From Aurantiochytrium sp. KH105 (taxonomy: Eukaryota; Sar; Bigyra; Thraustochytrida; Thraustochytriidae), in NCBI GenBank assembly GCA_003116975.1, contig BGKB01000016.1, positions 313,127-377,126 of the forward strand: a DNA stretch of 64,000 bases, read 5' to 3'. Positions 29,982 to 41,985 of the stretch are shown piece by piece (within the stretch, counting starts at the first letter, position 1; every line of letters begins with the position of its first letter). The notes under the pieces are model-generated. The model saw nothing but the letters and a program-made list of their open reading frames with translations. It made no database searches and had not been told where the DNA came from. Position numbers and translations under genes: made by a program.

Positions 29982-31640
29982 TCAAGTCGATTCGCCAGCG
30001 CTATAAACTCGCATAAAGGCGCGCATATTCTGCATCTGAAGTGCAGAATACTCGATCCGCTCGCCATCAATGGCGATAATCCCCTTTTGTCTTCCACCCC
30101 GGCGGTCGGGCATTGGCTCAAGACGATACGCCTGAGTCGGCGTCATCTCGCAATAGGCGGGATGTCGGCCGGAATCGAGACCCAGAAGGAAGCGAACAAA
30201 CTTGAAGCGCGACATTTTGCCCTGCGGCCCTTCATCACGGATATAGTTCAGCTGAATGAGGCCGTCCGAAACACGCGAGTCCCGGGCAACAAGCTGATCT
30301 CCACTCATCCATGGCACGTTGCAGTTCCACATGCTCCAAAAGTTTCCTTCGCATGTTTCCCAATGAGCTGGCAATGGCGATCCCGGAGGAGGCACCAAGC
30401 TGAGGTGCGGGGTCTCTGCAGCCGCGTTTGCAATGAGCTCTGCATGCTCGTCCCAATACGGCTCGCCGGCAGTTCTCGAGGCCGCGTCGAGGTCTTGCGG
30501 TGTGCGCGGTATAGGGTGTGCTGTCGTGCAAGGCAAATACGAGAGGCGGCCCTTGTACTTGCGCGTGAAAATAACTCGTTTCAGACCCTCAAGCTGGAAT
30601 CTAAAGTCGCCGAGGAAACGCATGTACTCGGAGTCAATGTCGATGTCCGCAATCATCGCCCACTCGAGAGAGAGAAAGGAATAGACGCGACGCACAGTGA
30701 CGTTCTGAACGGCACCTTCCAACGCGGTGTCAGCGTCGGTATTGTAAATGTCGACAGCAGCCACATCAAGTGACTCGGTATTACCTTGGGCGATGAGAAA
30801 AGCAGATGATTCCGCGTTGTGCGCCAATTTTGCCTCGTCATTGAGTGACTTGGCTAGCCCATTGCCTGAGCCCCCGGGCAGAATGCCAATTGTGAGAGTT
30901 TGCATGCAGCGCGCCCAGTCAGACCGTTGCATCAAGCCTTGCAGCACCTCATACACGAGGCCATCTCCACTGACCGCAACAATGCCCTTGTACGCTGCAC
31001 AAAGGTCTTGATGGTCTCGTGTGAGCTCAAAGGCATGATTGGCGCGCTCTGTCACGACCACATCGACCTTGTGGCCTGCGTCTTTGCATATAATGGTCAT
31101 ACCATGCTTGCGCCAAATGGATTTCGCAAGTCCAGGTCCAGAATGCGGATTGATCAACACCAGCAAAGGGAGATCATCTCGGGGATCTGTCCGTCCCAGC
31201 AAACGCATGGCGGCCGCGTGCCATTCGCTTGCAAGCGCTTGATTTTTAGCTTCAAGTTTTACCTCTTTTCTGCGCAGTTTTCGATTCTTTGCAACATTTC
31301 CGGAACCAAGTTGGTTTCGACCTTTTTTCCGCAGCGTCGTGAGCCGAGAGCCAGGAGTGCGGGCCTCATAGCCTACAAATCGCAGCACAAGTCCGCTTTT
31401 ATGGACGCCCACGAGAGCTTTTGCAGGAATGCAAAGTTCCGCGTGCTCGTACGAGTACAAACCTTTCCTTGCGTCCAGCGCAAGGTCTCGAACACGATGC
31501 TGCTTCTGTGCATGCCATATCCACTCGCCCGAGTTCACGTCTGCGACTCCATCTTGATCCGAACCGCAAAGCTTTACATCGCTCCCAGGCGACAACGCGC
31601 ACGCGACGTCCTCGACTCCCGAGTTTGCCTGCCACTGCAT
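29982..31640 (-). CDS. Sphingosine kinase / diacylglycerol-kinase-catalytic family lipid kinase
   Basis: 552 residues from ATG 31640, single exon. The catalytic DAGK domain begins at about residue 158 (LPLLVLINPHSGPGLAK). The nucleotide-binding loop SGDGLVYEVLQGL is at 224-236 and the Gly-rich GILPGGSGNGLAKSL at 252-266. The C-terminal lobe has FLSLEWAMIADIDIDSEYMR and FLGDFRFQLEGL, the pattern typical of eukaryotic sphingosine kinases rather than ceramide kinase. The reaction is ATP-dependent phosphorylation of sphingoid bases to the 1-phosphate signal lipid. An N-terminal extension of about 150 residues has a PH-like or basic region, as in several SphK proteins. The near-absence of an acidic residue in SGDGL-V compared with canonical SGDGL-x-E still leaves Asp226 and Glu231. 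Confidence 0.92.
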   Translation of the reverse strand: MQWQANSGVEDVACALSPGSDVKLCGSDQDGVADVNSGEWIWHAQKQHRVRDLALDARKGLYSYEHAELCIPAKALVGVHKSGLVLRFVGYEARTPGSRLTTLRKKGRNQLGSGNVAKNRKLRRKEVKLEAKNQALASEWHAAAMRLLGRTDPRDDLPLLVLINPHSGPGLAKSIWRKHGMTIICKDAGHKVDVVVTERANHAFELTRDHQDLCAAYKGIVAVSGDGLVYEVLQGLMQRSDWARCMQTLTIGILPGGSGNGLAKSLNDEAKLAHNAESSAFLIAQGNTESLDVAAVDIYNTDADTALEGAVQNVTVRRVYSFLSLEWAMIADIDIDSEYMRFLGDFRFQLEGLKRVIFTRKYKGRLSYLPCTTAHPIPRTPQDLDAASRTAGEPYWDEHAELIANAAAETPHLSLVPPPGSPLPAHWETCEGNFWSMWNCNVPWMSGDQLVARDSRVSDGLIQLNYIRDEGPQGKMSRFKFVRFLLGLDSGRHPAYCEMTPTQAYRLEPMPDRRGGRQKGIIAIDGERIEYSALQMQNMRAFMRVYSAGEST

Positions 31641-32405
31641 CGTAATAGGACCTTGCCTTCCTTAACCAAAGCGAGAGCGTGCTTGTTGTCCAGACGCGCT
31701 GACGTTAAGCTTGAACGCAAGACAGCAAGCAAGCGAGCAAGCCAGCAAAAATGTCGCCACCGCCTCCGCCACCGCCGCCGCCGCCGCTGCCGCCTTGGCC
31801 TCGGGACCGCGTTACGTGCCAGGTTTGCTGGGGCGAGGAAGTACCTATTGACGCAGATTGACGCAGAAAAGAAGGTGACGATGACAAGCTTGGACCACCC
31901 GCGCGTCTACGCGAAACGACGCGTGGCACTAGCACGGCAAAAGAGACGGACGTTTCCTCGCTCCTTTATCCCAATGAGCGCAGGCTTTCCTTGACTTCGA
32001 GCTAGACTAGCTCCTCGTACGTCGCGAGAGGCCATAGCACTTATTGTGAGAGAACACAACGGTGCTTTTCGTCGTAGGGCCTAGACTATACTGCTTTGGA
32101 CAGTAGACTCTCACATATGCGAGCAGCAGTCAGAAACATTGTCCTCTCGCTGCGATCCACGAAGACGAAAGCATTGCAAGGCGTAATGAGGGTCAAATGA
32201 TGGAGAAGAAGCGCAACCGCGCCGCTCAGAAAATGAGCCTTGGTTGCGCTTGGTTGTCAAAAGGTGGATTTGCTCTCTATTTCACAGGTGGCAAGGCAAG
32301 GCAGACATTTTGGCAAGCAGACCCAAACCAGACAGACAGCGCGACCCAGCGAGCAAGGTCCGCATTCGGCAGCAGCACGCGCAAAGCGGCCAAGGGCCGA
32401 GGAAC
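31641..32405. promoter_or_regulatory. Divergent spacer between sphingosine kinase and the anchored unknown protein
   Basis: 765 bp expected to hold both promoters. It contains a short plus-strand proline-rich frame at 31751-31861, described separately, and a direct 10-bp duplication ATTGACGCAG around 31847-31867. Confidence 0.4.
31751..31861 (+). other. 36-codon Pro-rich ORF ending in a CQVCWGEE motif, possible gene relic
   Basis: ATG 31751 opens MSPP followed by a polyproline run, then WPRDRVTCQVCWGEEVPIDA and a stop. The CxxC followed by acidic residues looks like the first half of a RING1 domain in RBR ubiquitin ligases. No continuation was found downstream with a clear splice signal. This may be a first exon, a relic or chance. 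Confidence 0.25.
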
Positions 32406-33332
32406 ATGATGGAGGCCGCGATTGCGCGGCTCGAGACATGGTCGAGGACAGTCTTTGGCCTGGACCAGGACCAACCTGGACGGACAGGCATGACCACGCT
32501 GGCACTCGGTCTCCTGGGGCTCGTTGTGCTTGGAGCGCTTGCGAGGAGCGCGTGGACGCGCGGTTCGGGCGCGAGCCAATCCCTGAAGGGCAGCGCAGAC
32601 GTCTCGCAGCAGAATACTGCGAAACGGACGCCGGGCAAGCCAATCGCGCAAGGCAGCGTCTCGAGTGAGGTTGCTGGACACGTGCCCTCCAACGAAGCTG
32701 CGAGCGACTTCTTACGCAATGTGCGTGCGGGAGCTATTCATATCGTCTCGGCCCAAAGCGGCGCGAGACAGCTAGGCCAAGTTTCTGCTGCCATGAAAGC
32801 GCTCGTGAACGAGCCAGGCCCCGTCAGCATTGATACTGCGATCCGTGTCGCCGCCGCCATGCAGGATCTCGTGCTCAAGGCCTGGCAGGAATACGAGCCC
32901 GACACGAGCAGTCTCCCCCAAACGCTGGGAGCACAAGTCGTAGAGCTCTTGACGGTCTCGCCAACAATGGACGTGCTTCTCGACGCGCACATCATGCCTC
33001 CCTCCATGAGTCAGCCAACTTACACGCTTGTCGTCGCACGTGGCGAAGTGCGTTGTATCACAGAAGGTTTCGTCGGGAGCCCTTTGCTCGGGCCTGCGAA
33101 CCCGAATCAAAAGTACACTACGCAGCGCCTGCGACTCCTGTCATCAAACGTGCTCGACGTCACCTCCTCGAGCACATCTCGCGAATTAAGGCTCGAATAC
33201 TGTATCATGGCCACCCAAGCAAAGAGATCCACAGACATTCTCCCGGGTACGCACGCCTCTCTGCGCGAACTGAGCGGGATCCAACACGCCATCACAGCAT
33301 CGACCTGGCAAGACTTTCTGCTCTCCTCCTAG
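32406..33332 (+). CDS. Single-pass membrane-anchored protein of unknown function
   Basis: 308 residues from ATG 32406 (a second ATG follows directly). A short N-terminal segment is followed by one hydrophobic helix at about residues 29-50 (MTTLALGLLGLVVLGALA), then a soluble domain. That domain is helical in its first part (SIDTAIRVAAAMQDLVLKAW) and beta-rich later (YTLVVARGEVRCITEGF). The topology suggests a tail facing one side of an organelle or ER membrane. The family is not recognised. The frame stays open upstream of 32406, so a longer N terminus is possible. Confidence 0.68.
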   Translation: MMEAAIARLETWSRTVFGLDQDQPGRTGMTTLALGLLGLVVLGALARSAWTRGSGASQSLKGSADVSQQNTAKRTPGKPIAQGSVSSEVAGHVPSNEAASDFLRNVRAGAIHIVSAQSGARQLGQVSAAMKALVNEPGPVSIDTAIRVAAAMQDLVLKAWQEYEPDTSSLPQTLGAQVVELLTVSPTMDVLLDAHIMPPSMSQPTYTLVVARGEVRCITEGFVGSPLLGPANPNQKYTTQRLRLLSSNVLDVTSSSTSRELRLEYCIMATQAKRSTDILPGTHASLRELSGIQHAITASTWQDFLLSS

Positions 33333-34041
33333 ATTCGAGCAATTCAGCCACCACCACCGCCGCCACCTCCACCACCAAGGTTCGAACTCTCTCTCTCTCT
33401 CTCTCTCTCTCTTCGCCAGCGAGCAAGCCAGCCAGCTAGCCACCCAGTGCATCGTCATCATTATCATCATCGTCACAACGCCATCAACATCATCATCATC
33501 TGCTGCTGCGTATGTATACATAACCACGATCTTTTGCCTCGAAATCGTTGCAGTCCATGAACTCCTGTCGCCCGCAACACTTAAGGCGGGTGTTCCGGCG
33601 TCGAAGGCGGGATGGAATTTCCTGCGCGCGGCGCGAGGCTGCGGCGCGTTAAGGTGGGCGCGGGGGGCGCGGCGAGGCGGCAAAAACCGAGGGCGGCCGT
33701 TTGGCCGACTTGCGGCGCGCGGATAGGCGACTTGCGGCGCGGCCTGCGCAAGTGCGCGCGCGGCGGCGCAAGTGCGGCCAGGGCGGCGGAGCGCTGCCGC
33801 GGATGCACCAAAATCCTGACGACGAGAAGCGCCGCGCTCGCAGCGCGCGCGCGGGAGCGATGTACGGGCAGGGCGCGGGCGCGGGCGCGCGCGGGGGCGG
33901 CGGCGCGGGCGGATCGGGCGGCGGCGCAGGCGGCGCAGGCGGCGCGCAGGGCGCGGGAAGCGGCGGCGGCGCGGGATCGGGCGGCGGGCAGCAGCAGCAG
34001 CAGGATGGCGCGCGAACGACGGCGCCGCTGCCGCCGCCNAT
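33333..34041. other. 5' region of the corepressor gene, with (TC)n repeat and an assembly N
   Basis: The stretch starts with a (TC)n run at 33387-33412 and ATC/CAT trinucleotides, then becomes extremely GC-rich from about 33600. The undetermined base at 34039 sits two bases before the start used for the next gene. From ATG 33803 or 33860 a frame encodes a Gly/Ala-rich peptide running up to the N. Confidence 0.6.
33387..33412. repeat. (TC)n microsatellite
   Basis: About 13 CT dinucleotides downstream of the anchored-protein gene. Confidence 0.95.
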
Positions 34042-37000
34042 ATGCCGCATGCACGCGGCGCCGCGGGCTTCGGCGCGCGCGGCCTGGCGCCGGCGGCGGC
34101 GGCGCTCGCGAGGCCCGGCCTGGCGGCCGGCGCGCGGGCGCCTTCAACCACCGCGGGCGGCGGCGGCGGCTGGCACAGGCCCTGGGGCGCGGCGGGCGGC
34201 GGCGGCGCGGGCGGCGGCGGCGGCAGCGGCGGCGGCAGCGGCAGCCGCGAGCGGTTCCGCGAGCGCAAGTTCTCCGCCAGCAGCACCGGCAGCGGCACGA
34301 GCGCCAGCAACAACATCAGCAACAATAATATCAATAACAACAACAATGCCAACCATGAGCGCGGCGGGGGCGCGGGGCCCGGCGCGCCTGCAGGAAGCAT
34401 GCCGGCCCCGCTCCGCAGAGACGCCAGCGTGGGATCAAGCGGCAGCGGAGCTGCACACGGGCACCGTGCAGGCATGGGAAGTCCGCGCAAGCCCTGGGAC
34501 AGCGCCCCCCGACACGATCCGTGGGCCGGCCACGCGCCTAGGTATGGCGGACGCAGCTTCTCCACGGGGTCCTCTAGCGCAGAAAAGAAGACTGAGGATG
34601 CTGAGAAACACAAAGACGAAGACCTGGTTGAAGGAGGCGTGCCCAAACTCATGCGACGCATCTCTGCTGTCGACGAACTTCTCGGCGAGGGTCCGTCTTT
34701 GGAACCCGCCGGGCCGACCAGTCTCTTCACGCCGCATGGTTTGTTGCAGCGCCAAAACTCAGAGAGTTCCGTAGGCAGCGCGCGGAGTCCGCAAGGTTCA
34801 GGAACCTTTGGATGGGGCAAAGGCCTTGCAGCCCGCACAAACTCAGGCAGCGACAAAAAGGCCGACGGCAAGAAGTCCAAAGAGTCTTTCTTTGCTTCCG
34901 CGACGGCTGGTCAGACCTCTTCATCCGAAGAAAAGCGCACGATTGATTCGAGTCCTCCGAGCGGTGAGTCGCTCTTCAAACCGAAAAAGACGTCGGCATC
35001 CTCTTCAGGAACAGCAGCATCAGCAGCACCCGCCTCGCTACTTCCCAAGACTGATGCGGGCAGAACGGCAGCAGCAGAACCAACAGCCAAGTTGCCGCCG
35101 TCATCCAGCGTAGAAACGGCGAATGCAGCCGCGGAGATTGCCAATAAAACGTCTTCTAGCACGACTGATCAAGATACAGCCAAGACAGCGACTGCTGCGA
35201 GCAAATCCGACGAGGTGAGCGACATTTCCGACGTTTCTGATGAGGAGCATGCTGGCGTCGGGCATCTGTCGAAATTGGAAGGTTCAGAAAAGGACAGGAA
35301 AAAGAAGAAGAAGAAGAAGGGCAAGGAGAAGCACGCGGAGGGCACGAGCGAGGCCGTTGTTGGCGCTGAGAAAACCAGCAGCGCGACAAAGGAGTCGCAT
35401 GACTCGACGTCACCAGCAGTCGCATCGCCGCCGCTGCCACCTCCGACATCGTCAACGACTGGCACAGCAGAGTCTTCTTTTTCGTCGTCGTCGTCATCGG
35501 CTGTTACCGCTTCTGCTACTGGTTTATCGGCGAGTGGTCCTCTTCCTCCGCCGCCGCCTTCTCCACCTCCGTCGCTGGGAACAACAGCAGCAGCTACTAC
35601 CTCTACTGCGAGTGCATTGCCTCTGGCCGCTTCCAAGTCCGAGGCGTCTGCAGTGCCAGAGAAGGCAAACCCAGGTGCGGATGATGCGAGGTCGGTCGAC
35701 ACGAAGAGCCCGCCGCGCAAGGACAACACGCGAGAGGCCGCTTCCGCGACGAGTAGCCCTGCAGACAAAAAGAGCAAGAAGAATTACAGTAACAAGGCGG
35801 ACGCACGTCGTGCAAGCGGAGCTGAGGCAGATCATGCAGACAAGGAAAAGGTCGCCGTTACTCGCGACGAAATGGGACCTGAGGACGAGGACGAAGAGGC
35901 GCGCTTGAATCGCAGGAAGGAGCGCAAGCTCAAGAAGAAAAAGAAGCGCAAGCGTGACAAGCACAAGGATGAAATGCGCAAGAGGAGGAGCCGTGAGGGC
36001 AGCGAGGATGAGGCCGCTCCTGCACACATTGCAAAGGAAGGTGATGGCGGATCGACTGCGCACACCCCTGAGAAACCGGCCACATCTGCCGTCGCAGCAG
36101 CGTCTCCGTCAGTGTCTGCATCAGAACTCGCTTCGGCATCCGCAGCATCAGAATCGCACGACCCTGCAGAAGATGAAGATTCACAGTCTCATTCTAGCAA
36201 GCACCACAAGAAAAAGAAAAAGTCCAAGAAGCGTAAGCTAGGGCGCCGCTCAAGCAAAGATAGTATCGGATCAATGTCTGAGCGAGACGAGGAAGCGCCT
36301 TCCGAGGCGGGTCCTGCTTCCGGCATTACAACCGCCGTTGGCGATGCTCTTGAATCCAAGCCCGAAGCAATGGGTGATAAAGCCAAGGATGCTGCAGAAA
36401 ATGCTGAAACGAAGCAAGAAGCACCCTTGGCCTCGACGGCGTCCCCTCTCCCTCCACCGCCGCCCCCTCCGCCGCCTACGCCGCCACCAGCAGCATCCTT
36501 TTTGGAGGCTGCGAAGCCGGCAAGCACGGAGGAGCAAACCTCCGGTGCAGCGAGCATGGATGTCGACGAGGAAAGTGCAGACAGGAAGCTCGCCAAAAAG
36601 AGAAAGAAGAAGAGTCGCTCACTTTCAGAGACTAACCCGCCTGCTTCTCTCGATGCCTCAGTGTCTGCATCGACGGTTTCTGCCGCTCTACCGTCAGAAA
36701 CTTCCGATGAGGCCAAGGTCAAGACTGGCGCCAGTGAAAATCAAGGCGATGTTGGCATGGGTGAGGCGGAGAGCGAAAGCCTGAACAAGCCCATTGTCAC
36801 GTCGTCCGACTCAAGCAAGCCCTCCAAGATCAAGACCTCCAGCGTCGCTGTCAAGGAGCCCATCAAGAGCAACGCTTCCGCGCCTGAAACCAATGCTGAG
36901 CGCGCTGCCGAGAAAGGAATCGAAAAGGAGGCGCAACCTGGGTCGCCACCACCCCCGCCTCCTACCCCTCCTCCTCCTCCGCCGCCGCCACCTCCTTCTT

Positions 37001-40000
37001 CTGCTCCGCCATCAGCAAAAGAGGAGCCCACTGAATCCAAAGAATCAGCCACTTTGGCGACCAAGACAGTCGCAGCCAAGAGCAAAGACGAAGTCGATGA
37101 AATCAAGGCCCAGGAAGAGTCCGAGGCCAAGGCCAAGGCCGACGCTGAGGCCACTGCGGCTGCAGCCGCCGCAGCCGCCGCCAAGGAGGAGGCAGAGGCG
37201 AAGAAACGAGAGGCCGAAAAGGCAGCCCGTGCGCGAGTGCGTGAGGAAGAACGAGAACGCGAACGTGAAGCAGAGACTGCCCGGGAGCGCGAGCTCGAGC
37301 GCCGCAAGCGCAAGCGCAAGCTTCCGTCGAAAGAAGTTGTCACAGAATCTCTGCGTCTTCTCGAAATGGAAATTGACAGCACACGCAAGGCTCTCGAACG
37401 GGTCGTCTCACAGAAACACAAGCTTGACGAGTCAGATGCCACGGATCGTGACGAGGATGAAGACATTGGGGCGCACCCCTCTCCCGTTGTACCGCCAATG
37501 AGCGGAAGTCCCGAATTCGATGAACTGTGTGTGCAGCTTGCAAGCGAAAACGCCAAGCGTGCGCGCGCGGCGCATAAGCCTCTGGAGCGTCTCAACTTTG
37601 ATCCGTCCAAGGTGCGGCCTGAAAGCAATGCGGCACTTGCCATCCGTAAACTGAATGCGCTGCAAGAACTGTATTCGAAACACAACTTTCCCGGTAGTCT
37701 CCCTCTCTACAGCAGCCCTGACGAGGCGCCCTGCTGGGAGGAGAATGCGCAAAGCTTTGCGCGCAAGCTTCCGCAGCTGAAGGCACGGATTGCCGTAGAC
37801 TTGGCTATGCAAAAGAGGTACCAGGGTGAGCTTCTTGTGAAATATCGGAATCTGCAGACGGCGTATGACGGTAAACGTTCAAGCCAAACGCGTGCCGCTT
37901 CGGAAGGCGCTGCCTCAACGGGACCGGGCGCCGGCGGACCAAACCGAGCAGCATCTGGCGCTGGCAACAAGACAAATATCATGAACGCCGAGACGGATCG
38001 CGATGCCTCGACGTCGAAACGCACGCGCAATGGCAACCCGGCCCACCGGTACCCTTCTCGCGGTACAACGACGATTCACGGTGACTTTGTTGGAAGTGAT
38101 TACGAAGCGCAGGCTCGCCTCAAGGAGCTGGAAGAGGCTGAGGCACGCGAAAAGACGCGGCAAATCAATGCCGCCACGCTGCCAGACATGATTGTCTCAG
38201 AGCGTTCGCAGCGACTTGCTCGGTTCGAGACGCAGACGACGCGGCTCACAACGGACGGCATGCCCGCGCGTTGCGCAGATTTACCTGGCCACGTGCCTTG
38301 TTCCGCCGTGGGCGCCGTGTACAAGGCTGAGAAAATGCAAGCCGGGCGGGAGACTCTTTCTGGTGACGCTGCAGAGCAGCCGACGCTGTCTGGCTGCAAC
38401 TGCGCTCGTGCCGTGGCAATGCAGAACACTTTGGTCAATCCCTGGACAGACCTCGAAAAGCTTATTTACGTGGACAAGTTTCTACAGTATCCCAAGGACT
38501 TTTACAAGATCTCTACGTTTTTGCGCAACAAGTCGACCCGCGACTGCGTGGAGTTCTATTACCGTGTGAAGAAGATGGGCTCGTTCAACTTCAAGATTCT
38601 GTTGCAAGAGCAATTTATGCATCGCAAGACGCAGCGCAAGCCGCAATGGACGCTTACGGAGGTGGCTGCGCGCGCGTTGGGGATTGAACTTCCCGCATCC
38701 GTGGAAGCCGAAGTGCGGCGGCAACAGAGCGACGAGGAGCAAAAGCGTCCGGCGGTGCCACCGTCTCCGAGCCTTTCCGAAGATACGCCGCTGGTTAACA
38801 AGACCAAAAAGGGCAAGAAACGCGGCAAGCGGGGTGATCACGACCAAGACGACGAGGACGAAGTTGTGCAGGTGGGCGTGAACCCCCCGCTTGGTCGTCT
38901 TTTGGGTGAAAACCGGTACAGCAGCATCGATATTCGTTCGCGTCACAAGGTTCCCGAGGTGCGTCCTCCTCGTCTACTCGTTGCCGCCGAGGCTACTGCT
39001 GGGGCATCATCGCCGGCCATGGCCTCTGCGACGACGAGCGGCGAGGTTCCCGCAGTGGTTGGGACTGGAGCTAGTGTGGCGGTGCCTCGGCGCGCTGCTG
39101 CAAATGCTGCAGGCATGAGTGTGGCAAGGACTGCGTCTGGTCCCAGCGCCACTTCTGGCGCCGGCCCTGTTCATTCAAGTGTCAAAGCTGGTGCAGGACT
39201 GGGAGCAGGGCCCGGAGCGGGGGCGAACGCCCGTGTGGCGACAGCGACATCATCATCATCATCAACGACAACACCAGCCGCGACAAGTAGCGGGACGAAA
39301 CGCGGGACGTGGACGTCCAGCGAGAGCGAGGTCTACATTGACTGCCTGCGCAAGTATGGCAAGGACTGGAAGATGCTGCAGGAGCTCGTCCCGACCAAAA
39401 CGATTCAACAGCTCAAGAATTATTACCAAAATTACAAGGCTCGGCACGGTTTTGACGAGATTGTCGCGCAACACGCTGCAAACGCGGCGGCCACCGGAGG
39501 CACAGCGGCCGGCGTTCCCTCAAGGCAGCCTTCAGGTCCTAGCTCGGCACAGAATAGTGCTCCTGCCGGGGCGGCAGCCGCCGCGGCAGGCGGGGCAGCG
39601 GCCACTGCAGGCTTTCAGTTCGAGAGTCTTTTGCATGCCTTTTTTGAAGCTGCAAAGACTGCATCGGCAAATCGTGATGCGAAGTCGTTGCAGCAGCTGC
39701 ACACGCAGATTCAGCAGGCGGCCACGAAGATGAATCTGGACCAATATCAGGCTCGCCAAATTTCTGATTTCCTGCATCAGATTGAGGCCGCAGTGGAGCA
39801 GCTTTTGATGCATGAGCGGACAGCAGCCGGATCTGACGCCGGCGCAAGTGCCGGTGCCGGTCATGATGTAGCACAGTCTCAAAAGGGATCAGCGTCGGCG
39901 GAGTCACATGATTTCCAGAACACGACTCTTCTCCAGTTCCAAAAGATTGGGCACGAGTTCCAAGTTGCGATGCACGAGACTACTGTGAATCCTTCTTTGA

Positions 40001-40725
40001 AGAATCTGATGATGCTTCGCGACAAGGTGGAGGAACTTATACGTTCGCAAGCGCTATCGCATGAAGTTCAGGTGAAGCGTCTTCAGCTCGTATTTGAACA
40101 GCGCATTGCAGAGCAAAAACAGGCAAACTTCCGGCCGGAGGAGATTAAAAAGTTAGAGGCGGAACATCAGAATCACCTCAGGGAGTTGAGAACCGTGCAG
40201 AATGCAGAGCGCGAAGAACTCAATGAGAACCGACGAGCGATTGAGACGGCCTTGGGGAATATGGTCAATGCTGGGAATGTCAAGGACGCAGAGGCAAATG
40301 CTGCTGCTACTGGGACTGCCTCTGCGGGTTCAGTGAATGTAAAGACGCAGCAACAGCAGAAGCAAAAACAAAAGCAACAGCCACAGCAACCGCAACAGCA
40401 ACAAGTGGGGGTTTTAAAGAAGGAGCCATCTGTAGGAGTCGGCCAACCCACGATGTCGCAGCAAGGTCAAGCGCAACAGCAGCAGCAAGCGTCCTCCAAC
40501 TCTACCTCTTCGTCTCAGTCGAACGAAGAACTCTTATCTCCTGAGGTGCTGCAGAAGTTCGTTGAATACTACCGAGCTGGCCAAATCACTCAGACGGATA
40601 TTGATAAGATGGTTCAGGATAAACATCTCAGCGAGGCGCACCTGAAGCAATTTGCTGAAGCAGTGCGAAAGGATGAGGAAGTGAGGCGACGCGACCAAGG
40701 CACCGCGCAACGTCAGCCAGCGGCT

Positions 40726-40756
<31 letters not shown>

Positions 40757-41127
40757 CTCAAATGACTTCTGCGCAGCTGGAAGAGGAGGTCATTCGTCTC
40801 GGCAACAACCCTCCAGCCTTGTACGAGTTACTCTCGAGCCATGGATTTTCCACCAACGATATCAAGAACATTATCGAGCGTCTTATCCAAGAGCAAGCTA
40901 ATGCGGAGCGCTCACGGCAGATTGACGAGGTGCTGAAGGAGTTCGGTCAATTGATTGGGGATGAGGACAAGGTCGCTCAGGTGGCCAAGCATTTGCGCGA
41001 AGGAGAGCTAAGCTTGGAGGATGTAAAGTCTCTCATTCAGCATTTGAGGCAGCAGCAACAACAACAACAGCAACAGCAACAGCAGCAACAATATCTCCAG
41101 CAACAACAGCAACTGCAGCAGCAACAG

Positions 41128-41158
<31 letters not shown>

Positions 41159-41760
41159 TGCAGCAACAACAGCGGCAGCAGCAGCAGCAGCAAAGTCAAA
41201 CTACTCAACGTGATGATCATCGCATTATCAACTCTTTGACAGAGGCGATGAAATTGAACATCGTCACCCACACCCAAGCAGAACAGCTTCTGTCCTCAGT
41301 GAATCCGTCCAATATTGCTGAAATTGCAGACAGCTTAGAAAAGCTTGTCCAAGAGCAGCAATTACAGAACGGCAACCAGCAGCAGCAGCAGCAACAACAA
41401 CAACAACGGCAGCAGCCTCTGTCCCAAGCAGGGCTCGTTCAGCACCCGTCCCTCTCTGTACAGCCACAGCAACAGCCTCATCAGGCGCAGCAGCAACAGA
41501 TGCATGCCATGATGGCTGCTCAACGACTGCAGCAGCCGCAGCAGCAGCAGCAACAGCAACAACAACAATCTCAACAACAGCAGCAGCAGCAGCAGCAGCA
41601 GCAACAGCAACAACAACAACAACAACAAACACAGATTCCACCGCAGCTATCGCAAGCGGATTTGGACCGACTTCTTCAAGATCCTCAAATTCTAATGCAG
41701 CTTCAACAGCTCCAGCAACAGCAACAACGGCAGCAACAGCAACAACAACAACACCGCTAG
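34042..41760 (+). CDS. N-CoR/SMRT/SMRTER-like corepressor with two SANT domains and polyQ C terminus
   Basis: 2,572 residues from ATG 34042 in one uninterrupted frame. Residues 1-1130 are disordered: Gly/Ser-rich, then Lys-rich blocks and proline runs. A basic coiled coil (EEEREREREAETARERELER) leads to SANT1 at about 1466-1520 (NPWTDLEKLIYVDKFLQYPK, FYKISTFLRNKSTRDCVEFY, YRVKKM) and SANT2 at about 1753-1800 (RGTWTSSESEVYIDCLRKYG, IQQLKNYYQNYKA). Two SANTs with this spacing and the LQYPK/DCVEFYYxxKK signature are those of N-CoR/SMRT and yeast Snt1. In those proteins SANT1 activates class I HDACs and SANT2 contacts histone tails. The last 440 residues are dominated by CAG/CAA-coded polyQ blocks with short helical segments (YRAGQITQTDIDKMVQDKHL). 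The N terminus is uncertain: the base N at 34039 probably hides a frame join to an upstream extension. Confidence 0.88.
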
Positions 41761-41985
41761 CCCTGTAGCAATACGCGAACTATATTTCACTGAAAGAACT
41801 TGATAGAAAACACGAAGTGCAAGGTGTCCGCATATCAGCAGACCAAGCTAGCTGCAAGAGGGCAGGCAACAGGGTCGCACGTTTTTCATGCAAGGAAATC
41901 TGGGAAGATTTGGGCCCGTTTGGCCCGTGAAAAAGAATGAAATCGTTTTCTGATTCATTTTTTTTTTGAAGTACAAGGTCACTAA
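41761..41985. other. Convergent 3' spacer
   Basis: About 225 bp between the corepressor stop and the stop of the roadblock-like gene on the other strand. AT-rich with a T run at about 41958-41967. No feature beyond 3' ends. Confidence 0.4.

Noticed and set aside
33186-34880. 564-codon minus-strand frame rich in Pro/Ala/Arg
   Set aside because: Antisense to the corepressor 5' end and to the anchored-protein gene; low-complexity GC artefact that crosses the N.
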